From Treponema sp. (GTDB lineage Bacteria > Spirochaetota > Spirochaetia > Treponematales > Breznakiellaceae), in the NCBI GenBank assembly GCA_031281925.1, contig JAITES010000245.1, positions 1-5,862 on the forward strand: DNA of 5,862 bases, read 5' to 3'. Under the pieces are notes generated by a model. The model had not been told where the DNA came from, did no database searches, and saw only the letters and a program-made list of their open reading frames with translations. Shown here piece after piece: positions 5,731-5,862 of this stretch. The position numbers were made by a program, and so were the translations under genes. Numbering within the stretch: position 1 is the first letter of the stretch; each line of letters starts with the position of its first letter.

Positions 5731-5862
5731 AGAAAATTTTGATGAAGAGTTAGAGGAACTTGGGGACGAAGTTGAAGCTCTTGACGATGAGGAAGCAGAA
5801 GAGCCTGAAGAGCAGATACAATTACCGTCTTCCGACTCCAATGCTTTTGAAGAAAGCACCTT
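5723..5862 (+). CDS. Very acidic protein, N-terminal part only
   Basis: ATG 5723 overlaps the tsaB stop by eight bases (ATGACTGA) and the frame stays open to the end of the window, giving 46 complete codons. Of these residues 21 are Asp or Glu and none is Lys or Arg. Phrases such as EELEELGDEVEALDDEEAEE suggest an acidic disordered or coiled-coil leader. No Shine-Dalgarno sequence is obvious, so translational coupling to tsaB is likely. The family cannot be judged from this part. It is not RimI, which often follows tsaB in other bacteria. The overlap junction is the main support that it is real. Confidence 0.7.
   Translation, partial: MTEENFDEELEELGDEVEALDDEEAEEPEEQIQLPSSDSNAFEEST

Overview
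The window looks like a spirochaete chromosome, most likely a Treponema of moderate GC content (about half G+C by eye, as in termite-gut treponemes rather than the AT-rich oral species). The evidence is the gene order (flaG, fliD, an unnamed protein, a membrane PilZ protein, a small unnamed protein, tsaE, tsaB) and the large spirochaete-type FliD. The species assignment is inference; no search was run.

All genes lie on the + strand and are packed with gaps of 4 to 33 bases or with overlaps, and no terminator is visible, so the window reads as the middle of one long operon. Positions 1-218 hold the end of flaG, followed by fliD (238-2223), the flagellar filament cap. Next come a 274-residue unrecognised protein (2228-3052), in the place where many bacteria keep FliS/FliT-type chaperones, and a membrane-anchored PilZ protein (3058-4167), a probable cyclic-di-GMP sensor linked to motility. 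These four form a flagellar block.

A small gene of clearly lower GC (4201-4464, about 36% G+C) bridges to a housekeeping block. That block is tsaE (4439-4948) and tsaB (4942-5730), two components of the machinery that makes N6-threonylcarbamoyladenosine (t6A) at position 37 of tRNAs. A very acidic protein (5723 onward) runs off the end.

The most unusual point is tsaB. Its conserved first strand (NTLAIDTAT) is encoded upstream of the first ordinary start codon, and the only well-placed initiation site after a good ribosome binding site is ACG or GTA. It also carries an in-frame insert of about 28 residues, GC-rich and full of small palindromes, that is absent from E. coli TsaB. The unnamed genes at 2228-3052 and 4201-4464 are the other candidates for new biology. 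I see no mobile element, CRISPR array or RNA gene.
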